Part shown: one piece after another, positions 17,204 through 25,793 of the stretch
How positions within the stretch are numbered: the first letter of the stretch is position 1
Layout of the letters: every line of letters starts with the position of its first letter
Assembly: GCA_044221555.1 (NCBI GenBank)
Contig: JBGAOY010000006.1
Location: forward strand, 124,001 to 188,000
Direction of reading: 5' to 3'
Origin: JAEUJM01 sp044221555
GTDB taxonomy: Bacteria; Actinomycetota; Acidimicrobiia; Acidimicrobiales; DATDAH01
DNA length: 64,000 bases
The notes under the pieces: generated by a model
Told to the model about the DNA's origin: nothing
The model's input: the letters and a program-made list of their open reading frames with translations, nothing else
Databases searched by the model: none
Made by a program: the position numbers and the translations under genes

Positions 17204-17336
17204 GCCGGCTCCGCCTCCGTATTCGCGGCGCCCTTACCGGTACCCTGCAACGCAGCCGAGACGTTCAGCGGGCATCCCGCCGGCGTCCATCGTCCTCACG
17301 ATTCGGCCTTGCCGGGCGGCCGACTGGAGCACCGCA

Positions 17337-19016
17337 ATGGAACCCGACGGTCTGACCGTCACCCTCGAGGGTGAGCGACTGGCGCTCAAACACGCCCAGT
17401 CCGCCGTCGCCTCGAAGCTCGATACGTTCCGCGCCATCGAGGCCGACGACGCCGGTGCCGATGCCCTGAGCGACGAGTACATCGCCGCCGTGGTGCGGGG
17501 AGCGGTCGAGAAGCTGCAACAGGAGCTCGTCGTGTTCGGCCGCATCGACGACAACCAGGCGTGGCGCGTCGGGCTCTACGGCATCGACGAGGGTGGCGAG
17601 CAGTTGGTGATCGATTGGCGGGCGCCGTTCGCCACCCGCTTCTACCAGGCCACCTTCGCCGAGCCGGAGGGCCTCGACCGCCGGGTCAACTACGTCGGCT
17701 GCATCGACGACCTGTTCGTGGAGGAGTTCACCAGTGGCCTGGTGTCGGGGTCGTCCCCGCTGCTGGCCGAGCTCTCCCGCGAGCGGGGCTCCACCATGCG
17801 GGCCGCGGTCGCCACGCTGCAGTCCGAGCAGGACGCCCTGGTCCGGCTCGATCCCCGAGAGCGCCTGGTGCTGCGCGGCGGCCCCGGAACGGGCAAGACC
17901 GTCGTGGGCCTGCACCGGGCGGCCTGGCTGGTCTACAACGACCACCGCCTCGCCGCCGAGCGCATCCTGGTGGTGGGGCCGAGCGACAAGTTCCTGCGCT
18001 TCGTGGCGACCGTGCTGCCGACGTTGGGTGAGGCCCGGGTGACGCAGACCACGTTCGAACGCATGCTCGGCCGCTCCACCCCGTCGGGCAGCGACGCACG
18101 GTGGGTCGGCCTGCTCGATGCGCTGGAGGACGACCTGCTGCGGCTCGGTCCCGTCGACGTCGGGTACCTCAGCGTCCCCACCGACGACGTGGTGGCGCTG
18201 ATCGACCGCCTGCGCGACCGACCGCTGCCGTGGCGGGACCGCCGGAAGGTCTTCGTCGAGACCATGGTGAACCGCCTCCGCGAGCGGCGCCGCAGCCTCA
18301 CCCGGGCCGAGATCACCCGCGCCGCCAACGCCGTGTGGCCGGCGGTGTCGGCGAAGCAGGCCTGGGCCAAGATCCGCAACGTCGAGACGCTGAAGAGGCT
18401 GGGGGCCCCGGACGACCTGGTCGAGGCGTGGGTGGCCGAGGGTCGCGAGGACGGCGCGCTGTACGACGAGGTCCGGGCCCGCTTCGAGGGCGTGCCCCTG
18501 CGCTACGGCCACGTGATCGTGGACGAGGCCCAGGACCTCACCTTCTTCCAGCTGCGGGCGGTGCTGCGCCGCGGCGACGGGCTCACCCTGGTGGGCGACG
18601 ACGCCCAGCGCAGCAACCCCGCCGGGATCGGCCTCCAGCGGGCGGCCCTCGAGTTGGGGACCCCCTTGCAGACGATGGACACCGCCTACCGCATGTCCGC
18701 CGAGATCGCGGAGTGGCTCAACGCCCACGCGGCCGCGTCCGGGATCGACGCGGTGTCGCTGATCGGGATCCGCCCCACCAACCGGCCGGTGCGCGAGGTC
18801 GTGGCCGGCGACGCCGACATCGGCGCCCTCACCGACCAGCTCGCCGCCGAGTTGCACGAGACGTGGCACGACGTGGCCGTCATCCGCGCGGGAGAGGTGT
18901 GGGAGCACAAGGGCGTGGAGTACGACGCGGTGGTGGTCGACGCCGCCGGCCTCTCCCCCGCCGAGGTCTACCTGGCCGCCAGCCGCGCCGCCCACGAGCT
19001 CGTCATCGTCCGCTGA
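17337..19016 (+). CDS. HelD/HelR-like SF1 ATPase, short form
   Basis: 559 residues. N-terminal helices (LALKHAQSAV...) are followed by the HelD-type segment LVIDWRAPFATRFYQAT at ~90-106. Walker A is GGPGTGKT at 181-188 and motif II is VIVDEAQDL; VGDDAQRS, TAYRMSAEIAEWLN and a C-terminal YDAVVVDAAGLSPAEVYLAASRA also fit. HelD/HelR release RNA polymerase from DNA and, in some actinobacteria, protect against rifamycins. Family members are commonly about 700-770 residues; the loss here seems to fall in the region around motif II and the 2B-like insert. No rifamycin-associated repeat is seen upstream. Confidence 0.75.
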   Translation: MEPDGLTVTLEGERLALKHAQSAVASKLDTFRAIEADDAGADALSDEYIAAVVRGAVEKLQQELVVFGRIDDNQAWRVGLYGIDEGGEQLVIDWRAPFATRFYQATFAEPEGLDRRVNYVGCIDDLFVEEFTSGLVSGSSPLLAELSRERGSTMRAAVATLQSEQDALVRLDPRERLVLRGGPGTGKTVVGLHRAAWLVYNDHRLAAERILVVGPSDKFLRFVATVLPTLGEARVTQTTFERMLGRSTPSGSDARWVGLLDALEDDLLRLGPVDVGYLSVPTDDVVALIDRLRDRPLPWRDRRKVFVETMVNRLRERRRSLTRAEITRAANAVWPAVSAKQAWAKIRNVETLKRLGAPDDLVEAWVAEGREDGALYDEVRARFEGVPLRYGHVIVDEAQDLTFFQLRAVLRRGDGLTLVGDDAQRSNPAGIGLQRAALELGTPLQTMDTAYRMSAEIAEWLNAHAAASGIDAVSLIGIRPTNRPVREVVAGDADIGALTDQLAAELHETWHDVAVIRAGEVWEHKGVEYDAVVVDAAGLSPAEVYLAASRAAHELVIVR

Positions 19017-19103
19017 GCCCAGGGGGCCCAGGGGCCCCAGTAGGCTCGCCCCATCACGACGTTCGCCGCCACGGGCGCCCCGTCGATCGAGGAGTCGGCC
19101 GCC

Positions 19104-21668
19104 ATGCCGGCCGGGCAGGTGCTCGAGGCCCTCGGCAGCACTCCCTCGGGACTCGGCGCCGACGAGGTGGCGGCCAGGGCTACCCGGTTCGGCCCGAACG
19201 CCGTCCGCACCCATCACGCCAGCGGCTGGGCGGTCCTGGCCCGCCAGCTCGGCAGCCCGCTGCTCTGGCTCCTCCTCGCGGCCGCCGCTGTGTCGGCCTT
19301 CGTCGGCGAGGGCCTCGACGCCCTGATCATCGGTGTGATCCTGACTGCGTCGGTGGGCCTCGGCTTCGCCAACGAGTTCCGGGCCGAGCGGGCCGCCGAG
19401 GCCATGCACTCCGAGATCCGACATCTGGTCACCGCGCGCCGCGACGGCGCCCCCACGAGGGTGGAGGTCACCCACCTGGTGCCCGGCGATGTCGTCCACC
19501 TGGACATCGGCTCGATCGTCCCGGCCGACCTGCGGCTGCTGGCCGCCACCAACCTCGAGTGCGACGAGTCGATCCTCACCGGCGAGTCGGTCCCGGCCGA
19601 GAAGTCGGTCGCCCCCGTGGCCGATGGCGCGGCGCTCGCCGAACTGACGTCGTGCCTGTTCATGGGCACCGTCGTGCACGAGGGCAGCGCCGACGCGGTG
19701 GTCGTGTCCACTGGTCGCTTCACGCAGTTCGGCAAGATCGCGGTCGGCCTCAGCGATCGCCACCCCCAGACCGAGTTCCAGCAGGGGCTCACCCGCTTCT
19801 CGGGCCTGTTGGCCAAGGTCGGGCTGGCGCTGAGCGTCACGATCTTCGTGGTCAACGTGGCGCTCGGCCGGCCGGTGATCGATGCGGTGCTGTTCTCCCT
19901 CGCGGTCGCGGTCGGCATCACGCCACAACTCCTGCCCGCCGTGGTGTCGACCAGCCTGGCCACGGGCTCACGGCGACTGGCCGACAAGAAGGTGCTGGTG
20001 AAGCGCCTGGTCTGCATCGAGGACCTCGGTGACATCGATGTCCTGTTCACCGACAAGACCGGCACCCTCACCGAGGGACACATCAGCTTCGAACGGGCCC
20101 TGGGCCCGACCGGCGGCGACGACCCCGACGTCCTGACGCTCGGGCTGGTCTGCAACGAGGCCAGCGTGGCCGGCAGCGCCTCGGTCGGCGGCAATCCACT
20201 CGACACCGCGCTGTGGGATGCGCCGGGCGCGACGGCACGGCCGGCGGCCGACTACACGCGGGTCGCCATCGCCCCCTTCGACCATGACCGCCGTTGCGTG
20301 TCGGTGCTCGTCGACCACGGCGGGCGACGGTCGATGGTCACCAAGGGCGCACCCGAGATGGTCCTGGACCGCTGTGTCGGCGTCACCGACCAGGCGCGCG
20401 CCGTGCTCGAGGGCGAGTTCACCGCCGGCAACCGAGTCGTGGCGGTGGCCACCCGCGACGCCGCCGGCCTGACCACTGTCGGCCCCGCCGACGAGCACGA
20501 CCTGCACCTCGCCGGCTTCCTGGTGTTCCTCGACCAGCCCAAGCCCTCCGCCGCCGGGTCGATCGCCCGGCTGGCCGAGCTGGGGCTGACCGTGAAGATC
20601 GTCACCGGCGACAGCCCCGTCGTGGCCGAGACGGTCTGCCGGGCCCTCGGGGTGCCCTCCGGCGGCACGGTCACGGGCACCGCGCTCGACGAGCTGGACG
20701 ACGCCGGCCTGGACGCCACCGTCACCACGACCACGATCTTCGCCCGGGTCAGTCCCGAGCAGAAGGCCCGCATCCTCAGTGCCCAGCGCCGCGCCGGGTC
20801 GGCGGTGGCCTTCCTCGGCGACGGGGTGAACGACGCCCTCGCCCTCCACCACGCCGACGTGGGCATCTCGGTCGACTCGGCCGCCGACGTGGCCAAGGAC
20901 GCCGCCGACATCATCCTGCTGGAGCGCGACCTCGATGTCCTGGCCGACGGGGTGGCGGAAGGCCGACGCATCTTCGCCAACACCATCAAGTACGTGCTGA
21001 TGGGCACGTCGTCCAACTTCGGGAACATGTTCAGCGTCACGGTGGCGGCGGCGTTCCTGCCGTTCCTGCCGATGCTCCCGTTCCAGATCCTCCTCAACAA
21101 CCTCCTCTACGACTCGAGCCAGATGACCATCCCCACCGATCGAGTCGACGAGGAGCAACTGGCCCGTCCGTCACACTGGGACATCGCCTTCATCCGGCGG
21201 TTCATGGTCCGCTTCGGGCCGATCAGCTCGATCTTCGACTTCGCGACGTTCGCGGTGATGCTCTGGGTGTTCCACGCGGCCGCCCCGCTCTTCCGCTCCG
21301 GGTGGTTCGTCGAGTCGCTGGCCACGCAGACGCTTATCGTGTTCGTCATCCGCACCCGCCGGGTGCCGTTCTTCCGCAGCCGCCCGTCGAAGCCGCTCCT
21401 CACCTCAGTGCTCGCGGTGGTGGTCATCGGGGCGCTCATCCCGCAGAGCCCGCTCAACGACACACTCGGGTTCGCGCCCCTGCCGGCCACCTTCTTCGCG
21501 GTCCTGGTCGGGTTCGTGCTCGCCTACCTGACCTGCGTCGAGGTGGCCAAGTACTTCTTCTACAAGCTCCAGGTGGTGACCACCAAGGAGCCGCTGCGCC
21601 GCAGCCACCGCCACCGGGTCCACCGCCTCGCCGCCCGCTGGAGCCACCACCGCCCGCTCCCCGCCTGA
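19104..21668 (+). CDS. Magnesium-type P-type ATPase (MgtA family)
   Basis: 854 residues. An N-terminal cation-ATPase domain is followed by membrane segments (LLWLLLAAAAVSAFVGEGLDALIIGVILTAS). The actuator motif is TGES, the M4 segment GITPQLLPAVVSTSLA matches the P3B/MgtA pattern, the phosphorylated Asp is at 317 in DKTGTLTEG, and GDGVND forms the hinge. The C-terminus has LPFQILLNNLLYD, typical of MgtA. It moves a divalent cation, probably Mg2+, inward. No leader riboswitch or mgtC is visible nearby. Confidence 0.85.
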   Translation: MPAGQVLEALGSTPSGLGADEVAARATRFGPNAVRTHHASGWAVLARQLGSPLLWLLLAAAAVSAFVGEGLDALIIGVILTASVGLGFANEFRAERAAEAMHSEIRHLVTARRDGAPTRVEVTHLVPGDVVHLDIGSIVPADLRLLAATNLECDESILTGESVPAEKSVAPVADGAALAELTSCLFMGTVVHEGSADAVVVSTGRFTQFGKIAVGLSDRHPQTEFQQGLTRFSGLLAKVGLALSVTIFVVNVALGRPVIDAVLFSLAVAVGITPQLLPAVVSTSLATGSRRLADKKVLVKRLVCIEDLGDIDVLFTDKTGTLTEGHISFERALGPTGGDDPDVLTLGLVCNEASVAGSASVGGNPLDTALWDAPGATARPAADYTRVAIAPFDHDRRCVSVLVDHGGRRSMVTKGAPEMVLDRCVGVTDQARAVLEGEFTAGNRVVAVATRDAAGLTTVGPADEHDLHLAGFLVFLDQPKPSAAGSIARLAELGLTVKIVTGDSPVVAETVCRALGVPSGGTVTGTALDELDDAGLDATVTTTTIFARVSPEQKARILSAQRRAGSAVAFLGDGVNDALALHHADVGISVDSAADVAKDAADIILLERDLDVLADGVAEGRRIFANTIKYVLMGTSSNFGNMFSVTVAAAFLPFLPMLPFQILLNNLLYDSSQMTIPTDRVDEEQLARPSHWDIAFIRRFMVRFGPISSIFDFATFAVMLWVFHAAAPLFRSGWFVESLATQTLIVFVIRTRRVPFFRSRPSKPLLTSVLAVVVIGALIPQSPLNDTLGFAPLPATFFAVLVGFVLAYLTCVEVAKYFFYKLQVVTTKEPLRRSHRHRVHRLAARWSHHRPLPA

Positions 21669-21717
21669 TCGCGGCGACGGGTCGCTCGCCCAGGCGGCGG
21701 GTGCGCCCGCGGGTGGA

Positions 21718-23139
21718 TCAGTGGGGGAACGGGCCGGTGATGGCGAACAGGTAGCCCTCGTCCTGGATGCCGGCGAAGAGCGTCCGGCGGTCGGGCGAGA
21801 AGGTGACGCCGGTGAACTCGCTGCGACTGAGGGCGTTGCGGGCGAAGATCGACGTCTGGCCACTGGCGGACACCGACACGAGGTGCTGGATGCCGCCGCC
21901 GTCCTCGGCCACCATCAGGCTGCCGGGCCAGGGGCCGGCGGTGATGTTGTCCGGACCGTCGGGGACGTCGGCGCCCGCACCCGTGGGATCGGGGTTCCGG
22001 GGGAAGTAGGCGTCGAGCCGGAGGGTCGAACGGGCGGGGTCGTACGACCAGATCTGGCCGTCGTGCGGGGCTCGGCTCCAGTCGGTCGGGTCGGTCGTGC
22101 GGGCGAACGAGCACACGATGTGGCACCTCCCGCCGCTCCACCACAGCCCCTCGAGCTTGCGGCTGCGCGTGATCCCGCCACCGGGCCCCGTGTGCGTCAC
22201 CGGGGCGCTCCGGTCGGTCCGGTCGACGTAGGTGAACTGCTTGCGGATCGAGCCCTGCGCCAGCGCGGTCGGGTCGGGCACCGGCTTCCAGTGCACCGGA
22301 AGGGTCGTGCCGACGGCCCGGTACACCGACAGGTCCTCGACGCCACGGACGCGCAGCGCCTCCAGCACCCCACCGTCGCGCAACGTGTGCAGGCCGCCCG
22401 GCAGGTGGCTCGGCGTGAAGCGGTACAGGAGCCCGGCCGGACGCACGGCGTCCTCGGTGAGGTAGACGTGGCCCCGGTGGGGGTCGACGGCCACCGCCTC
22501 GTGGGCGAAGCGGCCGAGCGCGGTGAGCGGCTGCGGGTCGGCGTTGGACGCCGGATCCAGCGGGTCCACCTCGAACACGTACCCGTGGTGCCTGGTGAAC
22601 GGGCCGCCGGCCCGCTGCTCGGTCTCCTCGCCGCTCAGCCAGGTGCCCCACGGTGTCGGACCGCCCGAGCAGTTCAGCATCGTGCCGGCCAGGCTGACGG
22701 CCTGGTCGACGAGTCGGTTGTCGGCGTCGACCACGATCGTCGTGGTCCCCCCGGTGGCCCCGGAGTCGTAGGTGAGCTCGGGCGGGCCCGTCACCGGGTA
22801 GGTGGCGGTGGCGCCCTGCTCGTGGTTGTTCACCAGATGGACGTTGCCGCCGGGGCCGGCGAAGGCGGCGGCGCCATCGGGGCGGCCCGGCACCAGGCCG
22901 GCCTGCGGTGCCGGCATGGCCCGGCCGGCTCGGGTGACGACCCGGTACGAGTACCCGGCCGGCAGGTCGAGGCGTCCCTTCGGGTCGCGCACGAGCGGCC
23001 CGAAGGCGGCCTCGATCCCGACGGCCTGCGCCGGCAACGTGAGCCGGAGCCCTTGTGCGCCACCCACGACCAGTCCGAGGCCGAGGGCCGCGGACCCCCG
23101 CAGGAACGATCGACGCGACACCGTCATGGGCTCCATCAT
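21718..23139 (-). CDS. Tat-exported PhoX/DUF839-like phosphatase
   Basis: 473 residues. The twin-arginine signal SRRSFLRG is near the N-terminus, followed by a hydrophobic stretch. The body is a beta-propeller-like PhoX/DUF839 protein: LVNNHEQGAT, LNCSGGPTPWGTWLSGEET, HEAVAVDPHRGHVYLTED, CSFARTTD, and DGPDNITAGPWPGSLMVAEDGGG, with conserved Glu and Asp that bind Fe/Ca in PhoX. It probably hydrolyses phosphate esters outside the membrane. ATGs at 23139, 23136 and 23127 are all possible starts; each keeps the Tat motif. Confidence 0.8.
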   Translation of the reverse strand: MMEPMTVSRRSFLRGSAALGLGLVVGGAQGLRLTLPAQAVGIEAAFGPLVRDPKGRLDLPAGYSYRVVTRAGRAMPAPQAGLVPGRPDGAAAFAGPGGNVHLVNNHEQGATATYPVTGPPELTYDSGATGGTTTIVVDADNRLVDQAVSLAGTMLNCSGGPTPWGTWLSGEETEQRAGGPFTRHHGYVFEVDPLDPASNADPQPLTALGRFAHEAVAVDPHRGHVYLTEDAVRPAGLLYRFTPSHLPGGLHTLRDGGVLEALRVRGVEDLSVYRAVGTTLPVHWKPVPDPTALAQGSIRKQFTYVDRTDRSAPVTHTGPGGGITRSRKLEGLWWSGGRCHIVCSFARTTDPTDWSRAPHDGQIWSYDPARSTLRLDAYFPRNPDPTGAGADVPDGPDNITAGPWPGSLMVAEDGGGIQHLVSVSASGQTSIFARNALSRSEFTGVTFSPDRRTLFAGIQDEGYLFAITGPFPH

Positions 23140-23257
23140 GGCGGCGCTGGGTGCCGACGCCGCCTACTGACGCGCCGATACCGGGCGATGAGCCCGCCGG
23201 CGGACGGACCGCGACCACCGGGCGCCGGCCCACCACCCGTCCCGAGTCGAGGAAGGG

Positions 23258-24187
23258 TCAGCCGACCCCGCCGACCGGCCCGACGTGGCAGCCGAGCCAC
23301 TCGTGCAGGTCGCGCATGGCCTGGCGGACCGCGACCGCGCGCGGCGCGAGTACGTCGAACCCGTGCGGCAGTCCGGCGTGGACGCGGAGATCGACCGGGA
23401 CACCGGCGTCGTTCAGACGCGTGGCGAACTCGATGTCCTCGTCGACGAACCCGTCCTGGGCGCCCACCACCACGTACGTCGGCGGCAGGCCGGCCAGATC
23501 CTCGGCCCGGGCGGGCGCGGCGTACACGTCGACATCCGGCGCCCCCACGCGATCGCCGAGGTAGCACGCCCAACCGTAGGCGTTCGCCTCCGGCGGCCAC
23601 ACCGACACCGCCCGCCGGCTCGATCGGGTGATCCGCCGGTCGTCGAGCATGGGATAGACGAGCAGTTGGAAGGCGAGTGGCACGGTCCGCCGATCGCGGG
23701 CGAGGAGGGCCACGGCCGCGGCCAACCCACCGCCCGCGCTGTCGCCACCGATGCCGAGGCGCTGAGGGTCGAGGCCCAGGGCGTCGGCGTGCTCACCCAC
23801 CCACGCCAACGCGGCGTGGCCGTCCTCCAACGCCGCGGGGTACCGCGCCTCCGGTGCCAGGCGGTAGTCCACGGTCACGGCGACCATCCCGTGGCGTACG
23901 CACCACCGATCGAAGCGGGCGTCGTCCTGGAAGCGGTCGCCCATGACCAACCCGCCGCCGTGCAGCCAGAGCACGCCCGGAAGCAGGCCCGGGGCGTCGA
24001 CCGGTCGGTGGACACGGACGAGAGGACCGCCCGGGATCTCGTGATCGGTGCGAGACACCGAATCGGAGAGGGCGATGGCGGCACTCGCTTCGGCCAGCTG
24101 CGCCCGGGCGGCCGCGAGGGTGTCGTCCGACAGGTCGCCGATCAGCGCCGCGGCATCGATGACGACGCCGTCGATCACGAGATCCAT
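23258..24187 (-). CDS. HSL-family esterase/lipase
   Basis: 309 residues. The HGGG oxyanion motif lies in VLWLHGGGLVMGD, the nucleophile in GIGGDSAGGGLA, the acid near VVGAQDGFVDED, and the His in LPHGFDVLAPRA: a hormone-sensitive-lipase-type carboxylesterase. The ATG at 24187 is 7 nt after a -10-like TAGAAT, so translation is probably leaderless. It is divergent from a frameshifted SDR gene whose start is only 13 bp away. Confidence 0.88.
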   Translation of the reverse strand: MDLVIDGVVIDAAALIGDLSDDTLAAARAQLAEASAAIALSDSVSRTDHEIPGGPLVRVHRPVDAPGLLPGVLWLHGGGLVMGDRFQDDARFDRWCVRHGMVAVTVDYRLAPEARYPAALEDGHAALAWVGEHADALGLDPQRLGIGGDSAGGGLAAAVALLARDRRTVPLAFQLLVYPMLDDRRITRSSRRAVSVWPPEANAYGWACYLGDRVGAPDVDVYAAPARAEDLAGLPPTYVVVGAQDGFVDEDIEFATRLNDAGVPVDLRVHAGLPHGFDVLAPRAVAVRQAMRDLHEWLGCHVGPVGGVG

Positions 24188-24200
24188 TACTATGATTCTA
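24188..24200. promoter_or_regulatory. Interlocked back-to-back leaderless promoters
   Basis: Thirteen base pairs separate the esterase ATG (leftward) and the SDR GTG (rightward). On the top strand TACTAT (24188-24193) ends 7 nt before the GTG. On the bottom strand TAGAAT (24200-24195) ends 7 nt before the ATG. The two -10 boxes therefore occupy the same 13 bp, and simultaneous open complexes are sterically unlikely. Confidence 0.6.
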
Positions 24201-24967
24201 GTGGATTTGTTCGACCTGGACGGCCAGACCGCGGTGGTGACGGGCTCGACCCGCGGCATCGGCCGGGCCATCGCCCATCGGTTCGCGGAGCCAAGGTCGT
24301 CGTCTCGAGCCGGACGCCGGACGCCTGCGACGAGACCGCCGCCGCCATCAACCGCTCGTTCCCCGGCGCGGCCACCGCCATCCCGTGTCACATCGGACGG
24401 AAGGACGAACTGGCCGCTCTGATCGAGCAGGCGACCACGGCGCTCGGCCCCATAAGCGCGCTGGTGGCCAACGCCGCGGTCAACCCCTGGGCCGGGCCGC
24501 TGGCCCAGATCCCGGACACGGCCTTCGACAAGGTGATGGCCACCAACATCCGGTCGAACCACTGGCTCGCGAACCTCGTCATCCCCGGGATGAAGGCACG
24601 CGGTGGCGGCTCGATCACCTTCATCTCGTCGATCGGCGGGCTCATCGGCACCGACGTGCTCGGCGCCTACGCCATCTCCAAGGCGGCCGAGATGCAGTTG
24701 GCCCGCAACCTGGCCGTCGAGCACGGCCCCGACAACATCCGAGCGAACACGATCGCCCCCGGCATGGTCCGTACGGAGTTCGCCCGCCTCCTCTGGGAGA
24801 ACCCGAAGACGCTGAAGCGGACCACCGACCGCACCCCCCTCCGCCGGATCGCCGAGCCCGACGAGATCGCCGGCGCCGCGGTGTTCCTCGCCTCGGCGGC
24901 CGGCTCGTTCGTGACCGGTCAGACCCTCGTCATCGACGGCGGCAGCACCATCGCGCCCACCATCTGA
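24201..24967 (+). pseudogene. SDR-family oxidoreductase, frameshifted
   Basis: The N-terminal SDR segment VDLFDLDGQTAVVTGSTRGI (24201 on) runs in one frame to about 24289. The rest, from AKVVVSSRTPD through the catalytic GAYAISKAA to the C-terminal VTGQTLVIDGGS, is in the next frame. The junction GCGGAGCCAAGG looks like a 7-nt loss at the usual AE-x-GAKVVV site. Everything else is intact, so this is either a recent pseudogene or an assembly error. The GTG start is 7 nt after a -10-like TACTAT. It ends 6 bp before the convergent GntR gene. Confidence 0.8.
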
Positions 24968-24973
24968 CCGCCG

Positions 24974-25750
24974 TCAGTGCCAGTCGACGGTCTCGTCCAT
25001 CATCCCCGGGTGGCGCTCCTCGGCGTACTGCACGTACTCGAGCATGTGGACGCGCATCATCCGCTCGACCCCGTTGGCATCGCCCTTGATGATCGCCTTC
25101 GCGATCTTCGCATGGACCTCTTCCACGCGGCGCCGCTCTTCCGGCGGGAACAGGCCATAGACGCGATCGAGGAGCACGTCCTGGAGCGAGTGGGCGGAGA
25201 GGCTTAGCACCGGGTTCCCGGCGAGGCCGGCGAGCATGGCGTGGAACCCCGACGAGTCGGCGACGTAGCGCTCGTAGTCGTCGTCGGTCCCCGGCTCGGC
25301 CGTGTTCAGCTTCTGCTCCTCGAGGAAGGCCTCGAGCCGGGCGAGGTGCTCGGGGTCCTGCTGCTCGGCCACGAGACGGGCCAGCGCGGGCTCGATCACG
25401 GCGCGCGCGGCCACCACGTCGTGGTAGGTGGCGCCGAGCATGTGGAAGTAGAGCGAGGACGTGCGGCCGTAGTGGACGCTGTCCGCCTGGGCCGCCATCG
25501 GACCACCGCCGGGACCGGGACGGATGACGATGAGCCCCTGGACCTCCAGGAGGCGAAGCGCCTCGCGCAGGGAGGCACGGCCCACCCCGTACTTCTCGAG
25601 CATCACCGACTCCGCGGGCAACATCGTCCCCGGCTCGAGGTCGCGAAGATCGCGGACGATCTCTCGGGCGAGCACCTCCGACAGCTTCTCGGTGCGCCGG
25701 GGCCCCACGACGCTCGGTGATCTCCCTGGAGTACGCGCTCGACCCGGCAT
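24974..25750 (-). CDS. GntR regulator, FadR/FCD type
   Basis: 258 residues. A winged-helix N-terminal domain covers ~20-85 (LSEVLAREIVRDLRDLEPGTMLPAE, VGRASLREALRLLEVQGLIVIRPG). An all-helical FCD ligand domain follows (VVAARAVIEPALARLVAEQ..., FHAMLAGLAGNPVLSL, EEVHAKIAKAIIKGD). Its upstream region carries a variant of the 13-bp motif found at three other promoters of this catabolic region, so it is the best local candidate for their regulator; an acyl-CoA or related acid would be a likely ligand. Both are inferences. Confidence 0.88.
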   Translation of the reverse strand: MPGRARTPGRSPSVVGPRRTEKLSEVLAREIVRDLRDLEPGTMLPAESVMLEKYGVGRASLREALRLLEVQGLIVIRPGPGGGPMAAQADSVHYGRTSSLYFHMLGATYHDVVAARAVIEPALARLVAEQQDPEHLARLEAFLEEQKLNTAEPGTDDDYERYVADSSGFHAMLAGLAGNPVLSLSAHSLQDVLLDRVYGLFPPEERRRVEEVHAKIAKAIIKGDANGVERMMRVHMLEYVQYAEERHPGMMDETVDWH

Positions 25751-25780
25751 GTGGTTGCGGAGCTTACCTGACGACGAAAT

Positions 25781-25793
25781 CTCAGCGCATCAT
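25781..25793 (-). promoter_or_regulatory. Shared regulatory motif, copy A (upstream of GntR gene)
   Basis: CTCAGCGCATCAT on the top strand, two mismatches from CTCTGCGCATGAT found at the other sites. It lies 31 bp upstream of the GntR ATG, where a -35 region would be, and overlaps the stop codon of the next upstream gene. It fits autoregulation but is the weakest of the four copies. Confidence 0.45.

Noticed and set aside
17204..17336. Rifamycin-associated element upstream of the HelD/HelR-like gene
   Set aside because: I looked for the inverted GGGGCTTGC-type element and did not see it.
19015..19047. GAGCC...GGCTC hairpin with G/C runs after the HelD-like gene
   Set aside because: There is no T-tract, and G/C runs pair by chance at this GC content; not enough for a terminator call.
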